From Monoplex corrugatus (lineage: Eukaryota > Mollusca > Gastropoda > Littorinimorpha > Ranellidae), in NCBI GenBank assembly GCA_030674185.1, contig CM060312.1, positions 72,803,237-72,867,236 on the forward strand: a stretch of DNA of 64,000 nucleotides, in the 5' to 3' direction. How positions within the stretch are numbered: the first letter of the stretch is position 1; each line of letters starts with the position of its first letter. Below the pieces are notes generated by a model. It worked only from the letters and a program-made list of their open reading frames with translations. It did no database searches and was not told where the DNA came from. Of this stretch, positions 10,285-20,870 are shown piece by piece. The position numbers and the translations under genes are program-made.

Positions 10285-11165
10285 TGTAGGTAACCCTTGG
10301 GCTTCCCATCAGCTTATCCACCAGCTTTCTGCATTAACCCTTGAGCTTCCCATCACCTTATCCACCAGCTTTCTGCATTAACCCTTGGACTTCCCATCAG
10401 CTTATCCACCAGCTTTCTGCATTAACCCTTGGACTCCATCAGCTTATCCACCAGCTTTCTGCATTAACCCTTGGACTTCCCATCAGATTATCCACCAGCT
10501 TTCTGCATTAACCCTTGGACTTCCCATCAGCTTATCCACCAGCTTTCTGCATTAACCCTTGGACTTCCCATCAGCTTATCCACCAGCTTTCTGCATTAAC
10601 CCTTGGGCTCCCATCAGCTTATCCACCAGCTTTCTGCATTAACCCTTGGACTTCCCATCAGCTTATCCACCAGCTTTCTGCATTAACTCTTGGACGTTCT
10701 CTGCTTGTTCACCAACTTCCTGCATTAACTCCTGGACTCCCTCAGGTTTTCCACCAGCTTCTTGCATTAACCCCTGGATTCCCTCAACTTATTCACCAGC
10801 TTCCTTTCATTAACCCTGGACTCCTTCGGCCTATGCATCAGCTTCCTGCATTAACCCCTGGACTCCCCAAACTTATCTACCAACTTTCTGCTTTAACCCT
10901 TGGACTTTCTCAGCTTGTCCACCAGCTTCCTGCATTAACCATTAGATTCTCTCTGCATGTCTACCAGCTTCCTACATTAACCTGTACTCTCAGCTTGTCC
11001 ATCAGCTTCTTGCAATAAGTTTTGACCCCCAAGCCTTTCCACCGACTTCCGGCATTAATCCTTGGACTCCCTCAGCTTACCAGTTATTTTGTGGATAGGA
11101 AGTTGATGGATAGCTTTGGAAGTCAGAGGAGTTGTTGGAAGCTGGTGGATAATCTGAAGGGTTGA
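10285..11165 (+). repeat. 44-bp tandem array related to the TTAA-MITE
   Basis: About 19-20 units of TTAACCCTTGGACTTCCCAT + CAGCTTATCCACCAGCTTTC + TGCA. The first eight or nine are almost identical and later ones diverge. The order TTAACCC-(T)TGGACTCCC-TATCCACCAGCTTTCTGCA is the same as the left half of the TTAA-MITE. The 167-codon open frame (10515-11018) is a repeat artefact. Confidence 0.9.
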
Positions 11166-11224
11166 AGTGTGTTCTAAGTAACGGCAGAATAGGCTGACAT
11201 CTAAAATAATTGTGACCGTCCGCG

Positions 11225-11790
11225 TTCAAACAAACGGGAACTAGAAAAACATGCAAATAGAATCAGAACACGTAATGTGAGTCGAGACAGGCGCAAATTT
11301 TCGGCCACAGTGGACACGTATTTAATACAACGAGACAAAGATAGGCTTGAAGCAGGCAGACACCAGAATATCATTAAAAAGAAGATTAGGAAAAGACAGG
11401 CAACATTATTTATAGGTCATATTATGAGGAAAGGGGAATCAGAACATCTGGTCACAACAGGAAAGCTGGAGGGAAAGAGAACACCATAGACCCAGGGAGA
11501 AGTTACTGGACGGACTTGCAGGGTGGCTGAGATCAGAGAGGGTGGGAGATCTACTTGCAACGACAGGGGGATATAATTATTCGTGTGGATGGCCATGGTC
11601 GCCAACGCCATGCGGCAGGATACATGATGATGATGATGAATACAGGCGCAAATTTTCGGCCACAGTGAACCCGTATTTAATACAACGACACAAGACAGGC
11701 GCTGCGGCCGAAAACTTTCGCCTTTCTTGTCTCGTATGAAATATCCGTTTTGATTCTGTTTTCATGTTTTTCTGGTTCCGGTCATGATGA
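11225..11790. mobile_element. Inverted-repeat element hosting a LINE fragment
   Basis: The left arm (11230-11312: AACTAGAAAAACATGC, GAATCAGAACA, CGAGACAGGCGCAAATTTTC, GGCC) is matched in reverse by the right arm (11701-11785: GGCCGAAAACTTTCGCC, TGTCTCG, TGATTCTGTTTTCATG, TTTTTCTGGTTCC). A LINE tail lies inside, flanked by a 54-bp direct duplication. Whether the arms belong to a foldback transposon is inference. Confidence 0.65.
11344..11641 (+). pseudogene. LINE 3' fragment (RT C-terminal region), truncated
   Basis: Translates in pieces to the C-terminal tail of a non-LTR retrotransposon reverse transcriptase (KKKIRKRQATLFIGHIMRKG, ESEHLVTTGKLEGKRTP) and closely matches 28125-28385. It ends in the microsatellite tail ATGATGATGATGATGAA. 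It is truncated at the 5' end and frame-broken (in-frame TAG after GKRTP). Similar direct repeats at 11287-11340 and 11642-11695 flank it. Confidence 0.8.
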
Positions 11791-11974
11791 CAGTTGGAAG
11801 GAAGCCTGTTGGTTCTGCATCCAATGTGTTGACGTCAAGAGCTGGCGTGAGACTTTGCTTCTTGGACTCCAGTTGGCGCTGCTGCCTTGTGGCATCACGC
11901 CTCCATGCCCTTCTTTCATGGCAAACAATGGCAGTTGTCGCTGATATGTGTGTGTGTGTGTTGTTGTTTTTTTT

Positions 11975-12054
<80 letters not shown>
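11975..12054. repeat. (TG)n microsatellite
   Basis: About 76 bp of uninterrupted TG, preceded by a shorter TG run and a T run at 11948-11975. Confidence 0.95.
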
Positions 12055-12055
<1 letters not shown>

Positions 12056-12315
12056 GGGAAGAAATGAGAGTCAGGAAGGTATTGTCGGTTTGTTTTGAGA
12101 CATGAGAGAGTGTGCTGTGCCTTGTTTGTATGAATGTCATAGCTGTATCTTGTTTTCTAGACAGTGTCCATCATTTTGTGTTTAATGGAGGGAAACAACT
12201 GCCTTGAAATCACAGAATGACGCAGAGTGATGTCTGTTTTGGATTGCTGGTGAACGTTGCACAACATCCCTTCCGCTCCCACGCTCCCCCCCCCCCTTTT
12301 TTTTTTTTTAAATTC

Positions 12316-12493
12316 CTTTTGCTTTCTTACTCTATTCACTAACTGCATGCAAATTTTAACCCTTTCACTCCCCCACCCTATCCGCTGATTTGGTGGACAG
12401 AGTAAGTGAATCAGAGGGTTAATTTTTTGCTTTGCTGTCACGGCTAATAATGCAGGAAGCTAGTGGATAGGATGAGGAAGTGATAGGATGTGT
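12316..12493 (+). mobile_element. TTAA-MITE copy 3, diverged
   Basis: TTAACCCTTTCACTCCCCCA at 12357 with a short palindrome (TATCCGCTGATTTGGTGGACA) and then TTTTTTGCTTTGCTGTCACGG and GATAATGCAGGAAGC-like sequence. The right end has decayed to GGAAGTGATAGG. The variant GCTTTGCTGTCACGGCTAAT links this copy to the 14.7-15.05 kb array. Confidence 0.7.
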
Positions 12494-12497
12494 GTAC

Positions 12498-12770
12498 CAG
12501 TCGCCGTGGTGTAGTGGTTAACACAACGGACCACCGACTAGAGGGTTGTTGGTTCTAATCCCCATCAGTCCCTTCAAAAATCCTTGTGGGATTTTTTGGG
12601 GGTCCAGTCACTTCCCACCCAGAGTTGAACATACTGTGGGCTCATTGAGAAGACTAAGACCACACAGTCGAGTCTCATCCACTTCACGGATGCGTCATTG
12701 AGGGTGTTGCTCAAATTTTCTGACCAGTACCGCAGGCGTCTGTATCTCTCAGGCCTGGTTGACGTCAGGA
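12498..12770 (+). mobile_element. tRNA-derived SINE
   Basis: A tRNA-like head: GTCGCCGTGGTGTAGTGGTT (A box about 12506-12518) and GGTTCTAATCCCC (B box 12551-12563). The arms do not pair like a working tRNA, and a SINE-like body follows (TTGTGGGATTTTTTGGGGGT, GAGTCTCATCCACTTCACGG). Confidence 0.72.
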
Positions 12771-12924
12771 TATCATGATATTATGCGTGGAGTACGGCCC
12801 TTTTACGCTGTTGCAGTTATAGATGAAACTCCACAGTATCACTGTCATCATCATTATCAAAGACATCGTCGCATTGTAAAAACTGTGCCAGCTTTTGTGG
12901 CCATTACAGTGGTGTAGAAAATGG

Positions 12925-14600
12925 GGGGGGGGGGGTGATAATAAAGGTGAACGCACAGGTTATCTCCCTGGGGGTAAATGATAAAGGTGAGCACAAAGGT
13001 AATCTCCCTAGGGGAATGATGGTGAGCACAAAGGTAATCTCCCTAGGGGGGGAATGATGAAGGTGAGCACAAAGATAATCTCCCTAGGGGGGAATGATGA
13101 AGGTGAGCACAAAGATAATATCCCTGGGGGGAAATAATGAAGGTGAGCACAAAGGTAATCTCCCTGGGGTGAAATGATGAAGGTGAGCACAAAGATAATC
13201 TCCCTAGGGGGGGGAATGATGAAGGTGAGCACAAAGATAATATCCCTGGGGGGAAATGATGAAGGTGAGCACAAAGGTAATCTCCCTAGGGGAAATGATG
13301 AAGGTGAGCACAAAGATAATCTCCCTAGGGGGGGAATGATGAAGGTGAGCACAAAGATAATCTCCCTGGGGGGAAATGATGAAGGTGAGCACAAAGATAA
13401 TATCCCTGGGGGGAAATGATGAAGGTGAGCACAAAGATAATCTCCCTAGGGGGGAATGATGAAGGTGAGCACAAAGATAATATCCCTGGGGGGAAATGAT
13501 GAAGGTGAGCACAAAGGTAATCTCCCTGGGGTGAAATGATGAAGGTGAGCACAAAGATAATCTCCCTAGGGGGGGGGGAATGATGAAGGTGAGCACAAAG
13601 ATAATATCCCTGGGGGGAAATGATGAAGGTGAGCACAAAGGTAATCTCCCTAGGGGAAATGATGAAGGTGAGCACAAAGATAATCTCCCTAGGAGGGGAA
13701 TGATGAAGGTGAGCACAAAGATAATCTCCCTGGGGGGAAATGATGAAGGTGAGCACAAAGATAATCTCCCTAGGGGGGGAATGATGAAGGTGAGCACAAA
13801 GATAATCTCCCTGGGGGGAAATGATGAAGGTGAGCACAAAGATAATCTCCCTAGGGGGGGAATGATGAAGGTGAGCACAAAGATAATCTCCCTAGGGGGG
13901 GAATGATGAAGGTGAGCACAAAGATAATCTCCCTAGGGGGGGAATGATGAATGTGAGCACAAAGATAATCTCCCTGGGGGGAAATGATGAAGGTGAGCAC
14001 AAAGATAATCTCCCTGGGGGGAAATGATGAAGGTGAGCACAAAGGTAATATCCCTATGGGAAATGATGAAGGTGAGCACAAAGGTAATATCCCTAGGGGA
14101 AATGATGAAGGTGAGCACAAAGGTAATCTCCCTAGGGGAAATGAAGGTGAGCACAAAGGTAATCTCCCTAGGGGAAATGATGAAGGTGAGCACAAAGGTA
14201 ATCTCCCTAGGGGAAATGATGAAGGTGAGCACTAAGGTAATCTCCCTGGGGGTGAGCACAAAGGTAATCTCCCTGGGGGGAAATGATGAAGGTGAGCACA
14301 AAGGTAATCTCCCTAGGGGTGAGCACAAAGGTAATCTCCCTAGGGGTGAGCACAAAAGTAATCTCCCTAGGGGTGAGCACAAAGGTAATCTCCCTCGGGG
14401 GAAATGATGAAGGTGAGCGCAAAGGTAATCTCCCTGGGGGGAAATGATGAAGGTGAGCACAAAGGTAATCTCCCTGGGGGAAATGATGAGGTGAGCGCAA
14501 GGTAATCTCCCTGGGGGGAAATGATGAAGGTGAGCACAAAGGTAATCTCCCTAGGGGGGAAATGATGAAGGTGAGCACAAAGGTAATCTCCCTAAATGCG
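12925..14600. repeat. 40-bp satellite (GATGAAGGTGAGCACAAAGA...)
   Basis: About 41 tandem units of GATGAAGGTGAGCACAAAGA + TAATCTCCCTGGGGGGAAAT. Variation is concentrated at AAAGATAAT/AAAGGTAAT, ATCTCCC/ATATCCC and the length of the G run. Shortened units (GGTGAGCACAAAGG..CCCTAGG) appear at 14240-14400. A G run at 12927-12936 opens the array. Frame-cycling open frames of up to 224 codons on both strands are artefacts. Confidence 0.95.
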
Positions 14601-14639
14601 ATGATCCTTAACAAAAAATCAATAAATACATAAACAAAT

Positions 14640-15058
14640 GTAAAAGAAGTTTTGCTGTGTCTTCATTGCTGAAGATGCAGGAAGGTGGTGGATATGGTGA
14701 GGGGTTGACAGGTTCAAGTTTTGCTTTGCTGTTATGGTTGATGATGCAGAAACTTGGATGTGGTGAGGGGTTGACAGGTGTTAGGTTTGCTTTGCTGTTA
14801 TGGCTGATGATGCAGAATTGGTGGATATGATGAGGGGTTGACAGGTTTAAGTTTTGTTTTGCTGTTATGGCTGATGATACAGGAATCTGGTGGATATGAT
14901 GAGGGGTTGACAGGTGTTAAGTTTTGTTTTGCTGTTATGGCTGATGATGCAGAACCTTGGTGGATATGGTGAGGGGTTGACAGGTGTTAAGTTTTGCTTT
15001 GCTGTTATGGCTGATGGTGCAGGAACCTGGTGGATAGGGTTAGGGAGTGAAGGGGTTA
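14640..15058 (-). repeat. About 69-bp array related to the TTAA-MITE
   Basis: Five to six units of AAGTTTTGCTTTGCTGTTAT, GGCTGATGATGCAGGAACCT, GGTGGATATGGTGAGGGGTT, GACAGGTGTT. The last unit ends GGTGGATAGGGTTAGGGAGT, GAAGGGGTTAAAG, very close to the MITE right end. The order matches the right half of the MITE (TTTGCTTTGCTAGCATGGTT, GACAATGCAGG, CTGGTGGACAGGGTGCGGGA). Confidence 0.85.
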
Positions 15059-15059
15059 A

Positions 15060-15536
15060 AGAAACGGACGAACTCGGGCAAGCGGAGGAAAACGGTGTTG
15101 GTATTAATGTTGTCAGTGTGGATAATGCCAAAGGTGTGTGCATCGTACTGGCTGTGGTTAACGGTGTGGCGCTAGTGTTTGTTGTCTTCGTCTTGTTATG
15201 TCTACGCCGACAGTCCGTCTGCTGTGCTGCTGACAGAAAAACGGGGTTATTTCTGTAACTGTTTAAATATCTGTGCTGTCCAGTGGACTTTTTAAAACAG
15301 TCCTCCACGGAACTGTTGAGAGAAGGAGGAAAACGGAGGGGGAGACAAAAAAAAAAAAAGAATGAACTGACAGCACTGCGGGGACACAACCGACAGAGCT
15401 GGAAGATTCTGATAAATTACTTTTTAAGTGCGGTCACCCAATTGAGGGGGAAGAATGAGAATAATATCTGTGCTACCGCTTTCCGAGTTAAAAAGTGTAA
15501 TTGGGTCATTCTGTGACGTACTTGATTTGAGGAGTG
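15060..15536. other. No recognised feature
   Basis: Open stretches exist (14914-15258, 15283-15516) but have no recognisable domain. The first begins inside the tandem array. I see no splice structure that I trust. Confidence 0.5.
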
Positions 15537-15704
15537 ATAGCTTATTTGGGGGAATTCAGAGAAGGAGAGCGAGCATAGCTTATTTGGGGGAATTCAGAGA
15601 AGGAGAGCGAGCGAGACAGAGAGAGGAGGGTTCTGTCCACGTTGTGTATAGTCCAGCTGACCGCTATGGCCACATCAGACAGACAAAAAATGTTGAACGT
15701 GTAA

Positions 15705-15750
<46 letters not shown>

Positions 15751-15754
15751 CTCT

Positions 15755-15834
<80 letters not shown>

Positions 15835-15994
15835 TTGTGGTGAGTGCTGATTTGGGGGAATTGAGAGAGTGAGTCTTGCCTATGTTGTGTATAGCCCAGC
15901 TGATCGCGATAGCCACATCAGATAAAGACACAGGTTGAAAAAAATATTGAACTTGTAATTTCTTCTCTGTCTGTTTGTCTCTCTGTCTCTCTCT

Positions 15995-16073
<79 letters not shown>

Positions 16074-16076
16074 GTC
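15537..16076. repeat. Two diverged about 245-bp repeats around (TC)n tracts
   Basis: A 37-bp duplication (TAGCTTATTTGGGGGAATTC + AGAGAAGGAGAGCGAGC) lies at 15537-15610. Then GTTGTGTATAGTCCAGCTGA, CCGCTATGGCCACATCAG and a (TC)n tract (15711-15832), followed by a second version (15881-16070) with GTTGTGTATAGCCCAGCTGA and its own (TC)n tract (15995-16070). Reversed, ATAGCCCAGCTGA..GGCCACATCAG is the 3' end motif shared by families D and E. Confidence 0.75.
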
Positions 16077-16429
16077 AAACTTTCCACTATTCCTTTGCAC
16101 GTACCTTTTCTCTACGAGTTAAGCCGTTCTGTTTGAACATCGCTTCTGCAATCCTGTAGCTCTTGCCAGAGAGAAGAGATGTTGTTCTTCACTTCTGTGC
16201 CCCTGCGCTGCTGATACTGGAGACGATGTGGTGAAAGATGAGAATGTTTGCTGATGGCAGCTGCCTTCTGCCATTGACGTTGGCATTGTGTATGAGATGG
16301 CGTGTTTATTTGTACTGTGCCGTACGAATAGCTGAGGGTGGTTGTCGTTTTTACAGTGCCGTACGAATAGCTCGTGGGCAGCGGATTGTGGTTAAATACA
16401 AACTATTCTAGATGTTCACTAGGACTCTG

Positions 16430-16458
16430 TCTCTGTGTCTGTCTCTTTCTCTCTTCTC

Positions 16459-16525
<67 letters not shown>

Positions 16526-16629
16526 AAGTAATTTCAATTCTAAGCGAAATTATTGAGTTGGCAGAGTATCAGTGCTGCGTCCTCTCTTCTCTTTGTTTTT
16601 GTGTCGTTCTCTCTCTGTCTGTCTGTCTC

Positions 16630-16679
<50 letters not shown>

Positions 16680-16715
16680 CTCTCTCTCTCCCCTCTGTCC
16701 CTCTCTCTCTCTCAA
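16430..16715 (+). repeat. Two (TC)n tracts
   Basis: TC-rich tracts at about 16430-16526 and 16608-16713, separated by AAGTAATTTCAATTCTAAGC-type unique sequence. Confidence 0.92.
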
Positions 16716-16769
16716 ATTGTTGACTGGTAGCGGTAAGTTTGAAAATGGCTTTCATCCAATAACTTTCAC

Positions 16770-16885
16770 CGTTTGAAAATGTCATTGTTGATATCATCAT
16801 CATTGTTTCTCCAGTCAACAATGTAATGGCTGAGGATCAGTGCTGCGTTTGTGTAATGTTTTGTTTGTTTTTCTGTTGAGTGTTG
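16770..16885 (+). repeat. Interspersed repeat family F, copy 1
   Basis: ATCATCATCATTGTTTCTCC, AGTCAACAATGTAATGGCTG and AGGATCAGTGCTGCGTTTG recur almost unchanged at 19397-19500. Confidence 0.75.
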
Positions 16886-17154
16886 TTTCTTGGGGTGGGG
16901 GGGTACGTGTTTGTTTATTACTTTGTTGTTGTTGTTTGTTCTGTTTTCAGTTTTGTTTTGCTTTGCTTTTAGTGTTGTTTGTAAGCTGCAACCCCCACAT
17001 GTTGCGTGGAATATACAAGTGTGCTTTCGCGTGTATGGCCATTTGTCCTTTTACCTGTCGTTAAGGCAGCTATACTCCGTCTTCAGAAGTGTACACGCAA
17101 GGTGTTATAAATTGTGTTTCCACAATCCACTGAACAAGACATATTATTATAAGA

Positions 17155-17325
17155 GATGTGAAATGTCCGTGTTAAATTTGACATGGGCTTTACAGTGACA
17201 TGGACCTCACAGTGACGTGGCTTTTCCAGTGATGTGGGTTTTACATAGTTTTTACAGTGATATGGTTTTTACACTGACGAGGACTTTGCGATTAAAAGTT
17301 ACAGTGACAAGGTTTTCCAGTTTAA
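17155..17325. repeat. Irregular minisatellite, about 20-bp unit
   Basis: Units of TTTTACAGTGACATGG type (ACAGTGACATGGACCT, ACAGTGACGTGGCTTT, ACAGTGATATGGTTTT, ACACTGACGAGGAC) repeat about eight times. Confidence 0.75.
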
Positions 17326-17394
17326 ATCTTTCTGACAGTAGTCCGTCCAGTACACGTTATGCTTTGACCCCATCCCACTTCATCCCCATCTCTC

Positions 17395-17505
17395 ATCCCC
17401 CCCTCTCTCTTTCTCCTCTCTCTCTTTTCTCTTTTCCTCTCTCCCTCTCTCTCCCCCCCCTCTCTCTCTCTCTCTCTCCTTCCTTCTCTCTCAGCCTTTT
17501 CATCT
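17395..17505 (+). repeat. CT-rich low-complexity tract
   Basis: Imperfect CT/CCCTC sequence with no pure long run. Confidence 0.85.
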
Positions 17506-17861
17506 AATCCTTGTGTTTGCGCGTGTGCCTCTATTATCGGTAACTCATATTTTACAGTGTTTTATGTGTGCGCGCGCGCGCTGTGTGTGTTATGATATTG
17601 ATCAGATGGTTGTTGACAAATTTATGGCAACATTTTACGGTTTTAGGTGTGTTTGCGGGAAGTGGGGATGGTTTTGTAACACAATAGGTGACAAAATTTA
17701 CAGCTGTATTTTAGTGTTCTACTGACTTTTTTTCGCGCGGGTGCATGTGCATTTGTGTCTAAACGCGCGCACGTGTGTGTGAAGGCGCAAAATCCTGACA
17801 GATTATTTGTGGTGGGGTAGGGGGAGTGATTGCAGAGGCAGGCAATTTTGAATCGATGAAT

Positions 17862-18055
17862 TTAACCCTTTGACTCCCAAAGCCTCTCCACCAACATGTT
17901 GTCTTGTCAACCATGCTAGCAAAGCAAAAACTTAACCCTTTTGACTCCCTCACCCTATCCACCAGCTTCCTGCAGGAAGCTGGTGGATAGGGTGGGGGAA
18001 TCAAAGGGTTAAGTTTTTGCAGTTGGTGGATAGGGTGCGGGAGTCAAAGGGTTAA
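17862..18055 (-). mobile_element. TTAA-MITE copy 4, reversed, with perfect palindrome
   Basis: TTAA at both ends (17862-17865 and 18052-18055), ends CCCTTTGACTCCC / GGGAGTCAAAGGG. The TTTGCTTTGCTAGCATGGTT arm is on the left and reversed, so the copy is inverted relative to most others. A perfect 44-bp palindrome lies at 17951-17994, centred on CTGCAG at 17970-17975. With few mismatches it extends over about 84 bp (17931-18014). Confidence 0.87.
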
Positions 18056-18259
18056 AGCGATCGCGTCTGGCGAGGTGAGAGTGAGGTGGGTTGTGTCCCC
18101 TGGTGGCGGCCACATTGGCAGCTATGGTCCGTAGTCATTACTGACTCGCCCTGCAGTTTGATGGCCGCTTCCAGAACAACGGGTAAGCCAGTGACTCTTT
18201 CAGTATAAAATTTAATACTGCTGTATGTTCCCATCTTCAGGAAATTCTTCTTCCTTTAC

Positions 18260-18540
18260 CTTGATGCTTCTTGGGCGCGAGCCAGCAGGCGGGGTTGCAT
18301 TCTGCTCAGGCAACTGATGACTGGGTCCGAATGGGTCACGTAACGCGTGGACAACCCCCCTTTGCTTGATGAAATGACTATCGAGTGGCATTGGGAGCTT
18401 GGGAGATGATTGTCTGGAGATTGGCGAGGCATTGGTGCTCTAGATCCCATCCGCACTCTCGTGGTGTTTGTTTTAACGATATGCTTCTTGGGCGAGCCAG
18501 CTGACGGGGTTGCATTGTGCTCAGACGACAAAATCACTTA
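18260..18540. repeat. Diverged direct duplication, spaced about 220 bp
   Basis: GATGCTTCTTGGGCGCGAGC + CAGCAGGCGGGGTTGCATTC at 18261-18300 recurs as ATGCTTCTTGGGCGAGCCAG + CTGACGGGGTTGCATTGTGC at 18480-18520. Confidence 0.6.
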
Positions 18541-18841
18541 ACTTTCTGTTGATGAATATGATGGTGGACTGGTGTTGTTCCCACTGTTTCTCTGACCTTG
18601 GTGTTTCTGATCATTTGGCGTCTGATCTTGTTCATTGGTTTGCTTAAACAGCGCGTCACATAAGTAGTAACATTATGCTCTAGGGTCTTGATCATGGTCC
18701 AGTTTTGGCACGGTTTTGTGAAAGTGGGGGATGAAAGTGGAGCTGATGACCATGGCTGTTGTTTCCCTAGGATTTTGGAGTGGGTAATGTTGATGGTTAA
18801 CACCGTTTGTATTCTGGATTTGGTTTCGATCTCTTGAGTTT

Positions 18842-19020
18842 TCCGTTTTCTGTGAAAATACTGCCAACTGGAATTTCTATGATCTCATGAAACAACTCGC
18901 ATTTCTGGGAGAGAGGGCTAGAGCCTTGAAGCGATGGCAGAGGCAGCAAAAGACTCAAGCTGGATCTGGACAAGAGGAACCAAAAGTGAACTTCATAAGG
19001 ATTAAATTCCCTACAGATGA
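18842..19020 (+). other. Unassigned open fragment, possibly coding
   Basis: An open stretch reads ENTANWNFYDLMKQLAFLGE, RARALKRWQRQQKTQAGSGQ, EEPKVNFIRIKFPTDDVCPL. Its composition looks protein-like rather than repeat-like. I recognise no domain, see no clear splice sites, and the frame runs on into a tRNA-like SINE head. It may be a transposon coding remnant. I assign no function. Confidence 0.25.
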
Positions 19021-19021
19021 T

Positions 19022-19111
19022 GTGTGCCCGTTAGCACATGGTAAACCGCGTACCGCAGTTCTGAAGCGCAGAATCGCCAGGTTCGATCCCGGCGTGGAAA
19101 AAAAAAAAAAA
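19022..19111 (+). mobile_element. tRNA-like SINE head with A run
   Basis: A-box-like TTAGCACATGG (19031-19041) and a perfect B box GGTTCGATCCC (19080-19090), followed by a 14-base A run. The 5' and 3' ends do not form a good acceptor stem, so this is a tRNA-derived repeat and not a working tRNA gene. Confidence 0.6.
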
Positions 19112-19382
19112 TAGAAACAGCAGAAGGGCATCCAGGAGTCATGACCCGGATGTGGCCCGCCCGAGAGTGTAAGGAATCAGGCCGAAACACTTGTCTAAAG
19201 GGTTACTTCCTGAAGACTTCTGTTGTCTAGTCTCCTAGAGTTTCTTTCTACCTTCTACTGTGCCGGAAATCTCTCTTTTTTTAAACTTCTCCTGTGTGTG
19301 TCTTTTTCGGTCTCCTTTTTAAGAAATAGGAGTCGATTGTTTCATACCGGTCTGGAACGTGTGTGCTTGTGTGTCTGTCGGT

Positions 19383-19520
19383 GATGAAAATGTGTGAAAG
19401 TGTCATTGTTGGTATCATCATCATTGTTTCTCCAGTCAACAATGTAATGGCAGAGGATCAGTGCTGCGTTTGCGTAATGTTTGGTTTGTTTGTTGGTATT
19501 TCTGTTGCCGAGTGTTGTTT
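19383..19520 (+). repeat. Interspersed repeat family F, copy 2
   Basis: Matches 16770-16885 with few changes and extends slightly further (GCCGAGTGTTGTTTCGTG). Confidence 0.75.
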
Positions 19521-19889
19521 CGTGTGGGGGACTTTTTATCAGTAGATCTTTATCAGATTTTGGTCGAGCTGTGGCGAATTGTAAGTTTGGATAGTTGTGT
19601 TCCCCATGTTCAAGTTCACACGGACCACAGAAAGTGCCTCAAATCAACACGCATGAGGGAAGTGTATGAAAAACACTTGTCGAAAAGTGTTCACTGAGCC
19701 AGCCAGTGCACACGGAACTAATAATCTGTGTTGACTGTGTAACGTGCTGTGACAGCATGAGTGCAAGTAATGGGCCTTTTGCCCCAAGCCAAACGAACTT
19801 GTTCCTTGGAAGAAGTGTGGGGAAGTGGAGATAAGTCTTCCCAAAGAGGGTAGAACCACAGAGACTACTTCTACGGAAGGCTACCTCTT

Positions 19890-20064
19890 TTAACCCTTTG
19901 GCTCCCGCACCCTATCCACCAACTGCAAAAACTTTACCTTGGACTCCCTCACCCTGCAAGAAGCTGGTAGATAGGGGAGGGAGTCCAAAGGTTAAGTTTT
20001 TGCTTTGCCACATGGTTGACAATGCAGGATGCTGGTGGACAGGGTGCGAGAGTCAAAGGGTTAA
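19890..20064 (+). mobile_element. TTAA-MITE copy 5
   Basis: TTAA at 19890-19893 and 20061-20064. Left end TTAACCCTTTGGCTCCCGCA, right end GTGCGAGAGTCAAAGGGTTAA-like, with TTTTTGCTTTGCCACATGGT before the right arm. The palindrome core is shortened. Confidence 0.83.
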
Positions 20065-20479
20065 GTAGTCCGAACCTTCCAGTCCTCTGTACTAGATTTT
20101 TGTTAATACTGCGAGTCTCTCTCTCTCTTAGTGAAAGGGTTGTCTCAGTAGAGATTGGAAATAGTGGAAAGGTTTGTGTAGGGGTGAAGGGGGACGAAGT
20201 GTAGTGTACCTATAACGTATCTTCAGGGCGGCAAGGTGTGCAAGCCAGCATGGCCACTAATCTGGTTTTATTGTGTGAAAACAAGGCAGGTTTAATGCCA
20301 GGTTGCCTGCAGTTGCGTGAGAGAGACCCATGTAACGTTGTGAGCTTTAGCGTACACAATGTATACAGGCCTACTATAGAGTGTCTGCGTGCTTGACGGC
20401 CTCCCTGCTTGGTGGTCAGGCCCAGAGACATGAATAGAGAGATCGGCGACAAATGTTGTCGCTGGTCGTCGCTGTTGTG

Positions 20480-20870
20480 CGTGACAGTGGAGTGTTAAAG
20501 ATACTGGTATTTCAGCTGGACGGTGTGGGTTCGATCTTGCCTGAATACTACCAGGTGCGTGAAGGGTTGAGACTTTTTTTCTCTGATCTTCCTGATCAGT
20601 GTATATGTAGTGCAGGCGTGCTAGTGCCTGAACCCCTTCTGTGTATGTACTCATGTAAGACGTCAATAGTGCACGTTAAAGATTATGCAAGCCGTGTCAG
20701 TGTTCGGTGGCGATGGAAACACGAAAACAACCAGTATGCACTCACCCGAAAACAGAATATCACTGCCTTCATGGCGGGTTTGAAAAAAACTGCCATACAA
20801 ATAAAATAAAAAAACTCACTCGTATAAGTCATTCGAGTGTAGGTGAGAATTGCAGTCCACAAACGAGAGG
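20480..20870 (+). mobile_element. SINE with GCACGTTAAAGATTATGCAA core, copy 1
   Basis: GTGGGTTCGATCTTGCCTG (B-box-like, about 20526), then GTGCACGTTAAAGATTATGC, AAGCCGTGTCAGTGTTCGGT, GGCGATGGAAACACG, ACCCGAAAACAGAATATCAC, TGCCTTCATGGCGGG. The A-rich stretch ACAAATAAAATAAAAAAAC is internal, and TCACTCG follows. Related to 33340-33765. I recall this repeat style from snail genomes (not searched). Confidence 0.7.

Noticed and set aside
10285..11165. TTAACCCTT repeats as interstitial telomeric sequence
   Set aside because: The unit is 44 bp with long non-telomeric parts, and there is no TTAGGG/CCCTAA tandem array. The TTAACCC belongs to the TTAA-MITE end.
12925..14600. CRISPR-like regular repeats
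   Set aside because: The units abut with no unique spacers, the host is eukaryotic and no cas genes are present. It is a satellite.
19022..19111. Functional tRNA gene
   Set aside because: A and B boxes are present but the acceptor stem does not pair and an A run follows, so it is a SINE head. The same applies at 12498, 27850 and 5798.
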